Assembly (NCBI GenBank): GCA_023488565.1
Contig: JAMDDZ010000100.1
Span: forward strand, 1-6,394
Length of the DNA: 6,394 nucleotides
Origin: Bacillota bacterium
Lineage (GTDB): Bacteria > Bacillota > Sulfobacillia > Sulfobacillales > Sulfobacillaceae
Reading direction: 5' to 3'
Below the pieces are notes generated by a model. It ran no database searches. It was not told the origin of the DNA and saw only the letters and a program-made list of their open reading frames with translations. A program made the position numbers and the translations under genes. Each line of letters begins with the position of its first letter. Positions within the stretch are counted from its first letter, which is position 1. Positions 4,374 to 6,394 of this stretch are shown here, piece by piece.

Positions 4374-6394
4374 ATGGCCAAGCGAAAGGCGTACCGTCCT
4401 CAAAGCGACAACCTTTCCGAAAAAATCTTTGCGGTGCTATATAATCGGGAACCTGTGTCAGAAGATGAATTGGTGGCGCGGCTCACGAAGAATCGCCACA
4501 CCGGCAAAGCATTTTTTCGAATTTACCGCCAATACCGGCAGGAGGGATGGATTGTTCGCGCCCCGGAAGGTGGGGTAACGGTGGCTACGCGTCAAGGCAG
4601 TCTTCGGGTCAATCCTCGCGGCTTTGGCTTTGTGGTAAGCCCTGATTATCCAGGCACCGATGTGTTCGTGCCAGAGCGGTGGTTGGCCGGCGCACGCCAT
4701 GATGATGTGGTCACAGTGTGGGTTCGACCGTCAGCGCAAGGTTTTGACGGTCGGGTCATGAATATTGTCAAACGGGCTACCGAAGTAGTGATAGGCACAT
4801 TGGAGAGGCATCGCGGAAGTTGGAGCTTAAAGCCCCGGGACCCACGACGGCCGGTGGTTGAAGTGGCTTCAAATCCTCATGCAAAATGGCACCCGGGTGA
4901 TATTGCCCGGGCAAAAATTACCGACTGGCCGTTGGATCCCAAGCGCCCGGTACGGGGTGAGGTTGTTGAAGTGCTGGGAGCTGCGGACAGCCCAGGAGTC
5001 GATGTGTCGGCTATTGCCGCCGAATATCAGCTGAGCCCGACATTTCCCGATGCCGTATTGGCGGAAGCCGAAAAACTGCCCCAATCCGTGACGGAGGCGG
5101 AGTATGGAAACCGGGTGGATCTGACCGACACACTCATTGTGACGATTGATGGCAGCGATGCCAAAGATTTGGATGACGCCATCTCACTCGAGCCCCTGGG
5201 CGACGGATACCGGATTGGGGTGCATATTGCGGATGTGAGCCACTACGTGGCAGAAGGCAGCGCAATGGATATGGAGGCCCGCCGTCGCGGCACCAGTGTA
5301 TACTTAGTGGACCGTGTTATCCCCATGTTGCCGCAGCGGCTATCCAACGGTATTGCCAGTCTCAATCCCGGGGTTTTGCGGCTGACGGTGAGCGTAGAAA
5401 TTGATCTCTCCTCTTCGGGCGAAGTCCTCAAAACCAAGTTTTTTCGCTCCGTGATACGATCGCGTCATCGGCTGACTTACCAAGGAGTTAACGAAATACT
5501 TGAGGGCGGGCTGGATGTTTTAGGTTTGAGACCATGGTTAGAACAATTGGATGTGGTTCGGGATCTGTTGCGCAGCAAACGGGTGGAACGAGGAGCAGTA
5601 GATTTTGAATTGCCCGAAGCAAAAGTAGTGCTGGACGATCATGGTCATCCTGTGGATGTGGTAGTTCGCTCCCGGGGAGTTGCGGAATCCATTATCGAAG
5701 AGTTGATGTTGCTGGCCAACGAAGCGGTAGCCCATGAATTGTTGCGCACGGAATTGCCGGGGCTGTTTCGTGTGCATGATGAACCGAGTTTGGACAAGAT
5801 GACCCAGTTTCGGGAAATGATAGGCGTGCTTGGATATCGACTGCCGGAACAGGTGACCCCAAAATCTTTGCAAAGTCTCATTAATCGAGTGAAGGGACTG
5901 CCTGAGGAAAGAGTTATTAACAGTGCCTTGTTGCGATCCATGAAGCAGGCTCGGTATGGCCCCAAAAACACAGGTCATTTCGGCCTGGCAGCTGAGGAAT
6001 ATACGCATTTTACCTCTCCCATTCGACGCTATCCGGATCTTTGGGTCCACAGGGTGTTAACGCGATATCTAGAGAACCGGGTCACCGAAGCAGATCGGGA
6101 ACGGTGGCAGCAATTGGTGGCTTCGGTTGGGGAAGATACGTCAGCCCGGGAACGCGAGGCAATGGAAGCCGAACGCGATTCAGTGGCTCTTAAAGAAGCC
6201 GAATTCATGGCGAATAAAATTGGCCAGGAATATGAGGCAGTCATTTCCGGTGTCACTAATTTCGGCATCTTTGTAGAATTGCCCAATTTAATTGAGGGTC
6301 TCGTGCGGTTGGAGGACTTGCCCCAAGACTATTGGGTTTTTGACCCGGTGCATTACCGCTTGCGGGGTCAACGTACTGGACGTGAATATCCTGC
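4374..6394 (+). CDS. rnr: Ribonuclease R (3'-5' exoribonuclease), 3' end cut by window
   Basis: RNase R degrades structured RNA processively from the 3' end. It acts in mRNA and rRNA quality control and, with SmpB/tmRNA, in clearing non-stop messages. The window holds 673 residues; the family is usually about 720-800. Domains in order: a winged-helix N-terminus (about 10-62), cold-shock OB-fold region (about 74-240), the RNB catalytic domain from about 245, and an S1 domain beginning near 619 (EYEAVISGVTNFGIFVEL) that is truncated. The metal-binding motif TIDGSDAKDLDD supplies D259, D265, D267 and D268, the spacing of E. coli D272, D278, D280 and D281, and FTSPIRRYPDL (546-556) is the second RNB signature. 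The protein therefore looks catalytically intact. ATG 4374 has AGGAG ten bases upstream and an AAGGA closer in. smpB and ssrA would be expected downstream, outside the window. Confidence 0.97.
   Translation, partial: MAKRKAYRPQSDNLSEKIFAVLYNREPVSEDELVARLTKNRHTGKAFFRIYRQYRQEGWIVRAPEGGVTVATRQGSLRVNPRGFGFVVSPDYPGTDVFVPERWLAGARHDDVVTVWVRPSAQGFDGRVMNIVKRATEVVIGTLERHRGSWSLKPRDPRRPVVEVASNPHAKWHPGDIARAKITDWPLDPKRPVRGEVVEVLGAADSPGVDVSAIAAEYQLSPTFPDAVLAEAEKLPQSVTEAEYGNRVDLTDTLIVTIDGSDAKDLDDAISLEPLGDGYRIGVHIADVSHYVAEGSAMDMEARRRGTSVYLVDRVIPMLPQRLSNGIASLNPGVLRLTVSVEIDLSSSGEVLKTKFFRSVIRSRHRLTYQGVNEILEGGLDVLGLRPWLEQLDVVRDLLRSKRVERGAVDFELPEAKVVLDDHGHPVDVVVRSRGVAESIIEELMLLANEAVAHELLRTELPGLFRVHDEPSLDKMTQFREMIGVLGYRLPEQVTPKSLQSLINRVKGLPEERVINSALLRSMKQARYGPKNTGHFGLAAEEYTHFTSPIRRYPDLWVHRVLTRYLENRVTEADRERWQQLVASVGEDTSAREREAMEAERDSVALKEAEFMANKIGQEYEAVISGVTNFGIFVELPNLIEGLVRLEDLPQDYWVFDPVHYRLRGQRTGREYP

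Noticed and set aside
5538..6050. Long minus-strand open frame (170 codons) inside rnr
   Set aside because: It lies wholly opposite a conserved RNase R coding region, has no recognisable domain, and is a typical shadow frame.
1..6394. tRNA, rRNA, CRISPR array, insertion sequence or integrase gene
   Set aside because: No regularly spaced repeats, no terminal inverted repeats around an open frame, and no protein motif of a recombinase or transposase was seen on either strand.

Overview
The window looks like chromosomal DNA from a Gram-positive (Firmicutes-type) bacterium. The anchors are enolase, SecG and RNase R. The secG-rnr order (usually followed by smpB and ssrA), near the glycolytic eno operon, is a familiar Firmicutes arrangement. 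Balanced base composition, G-rich ribosome-binding sites, GTG starts and a lone rhodanese would suit an acidophilic sulfur-metabolising genus such as Sulfobacillus. That genus guess rests on recall, not on a search.

Layout. (1) 1-559: the C-terminal part of enolase, with every catalytic residue expected in this segment. (2) 556-1563: a HAD-superfamily phosphatase-like protein overlapping eno by 4 bases, so probably translationally coupled to it. (3) 1537-1866, minus strand: a single-domain rhodanese converging on the HAD gene with a 27-base tail-to-tail overlap. (4) 1867-1991: a divergent control region with overlapping -10 candidates, a near-palindrome, and two mutually exclusive RNA hairpins, one of which buries the ribosome-binding site of the next gene. 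(5) 1992-3305: an MFS transporter of the sugar-porter/metabolite:H+ symporter kind. (6) 3423-3788: an unrecognised helical protein with its own likely promoter. (7) 3886-4116: SecG, followed by a hairpin terminator candidate. (8) 4117-4373: a non-coding stretch with tandem hairpins and an 11-base direct repeat. (9) 4374-6394: RNase R, running off the right edge inside its S1 domain.

How the parts fit. Enolase (glycolysis), SecG (protein export) and RNase R (RNA decay and, with SmpB/tmRNA, ribosome rescue) are housekeeping genes. The HAD, rhodanese, transporter and unknown protein sit as accessory genes between eno and secG. I see no mobile-element genes, CRISPR array, tRNA or rRNA. No clear new multi-gene system is visible. 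The best leads are regulatory: the Shine-Dalgarno-sequestering switch ahead of the transporter and the repeated element in the rnr leader.
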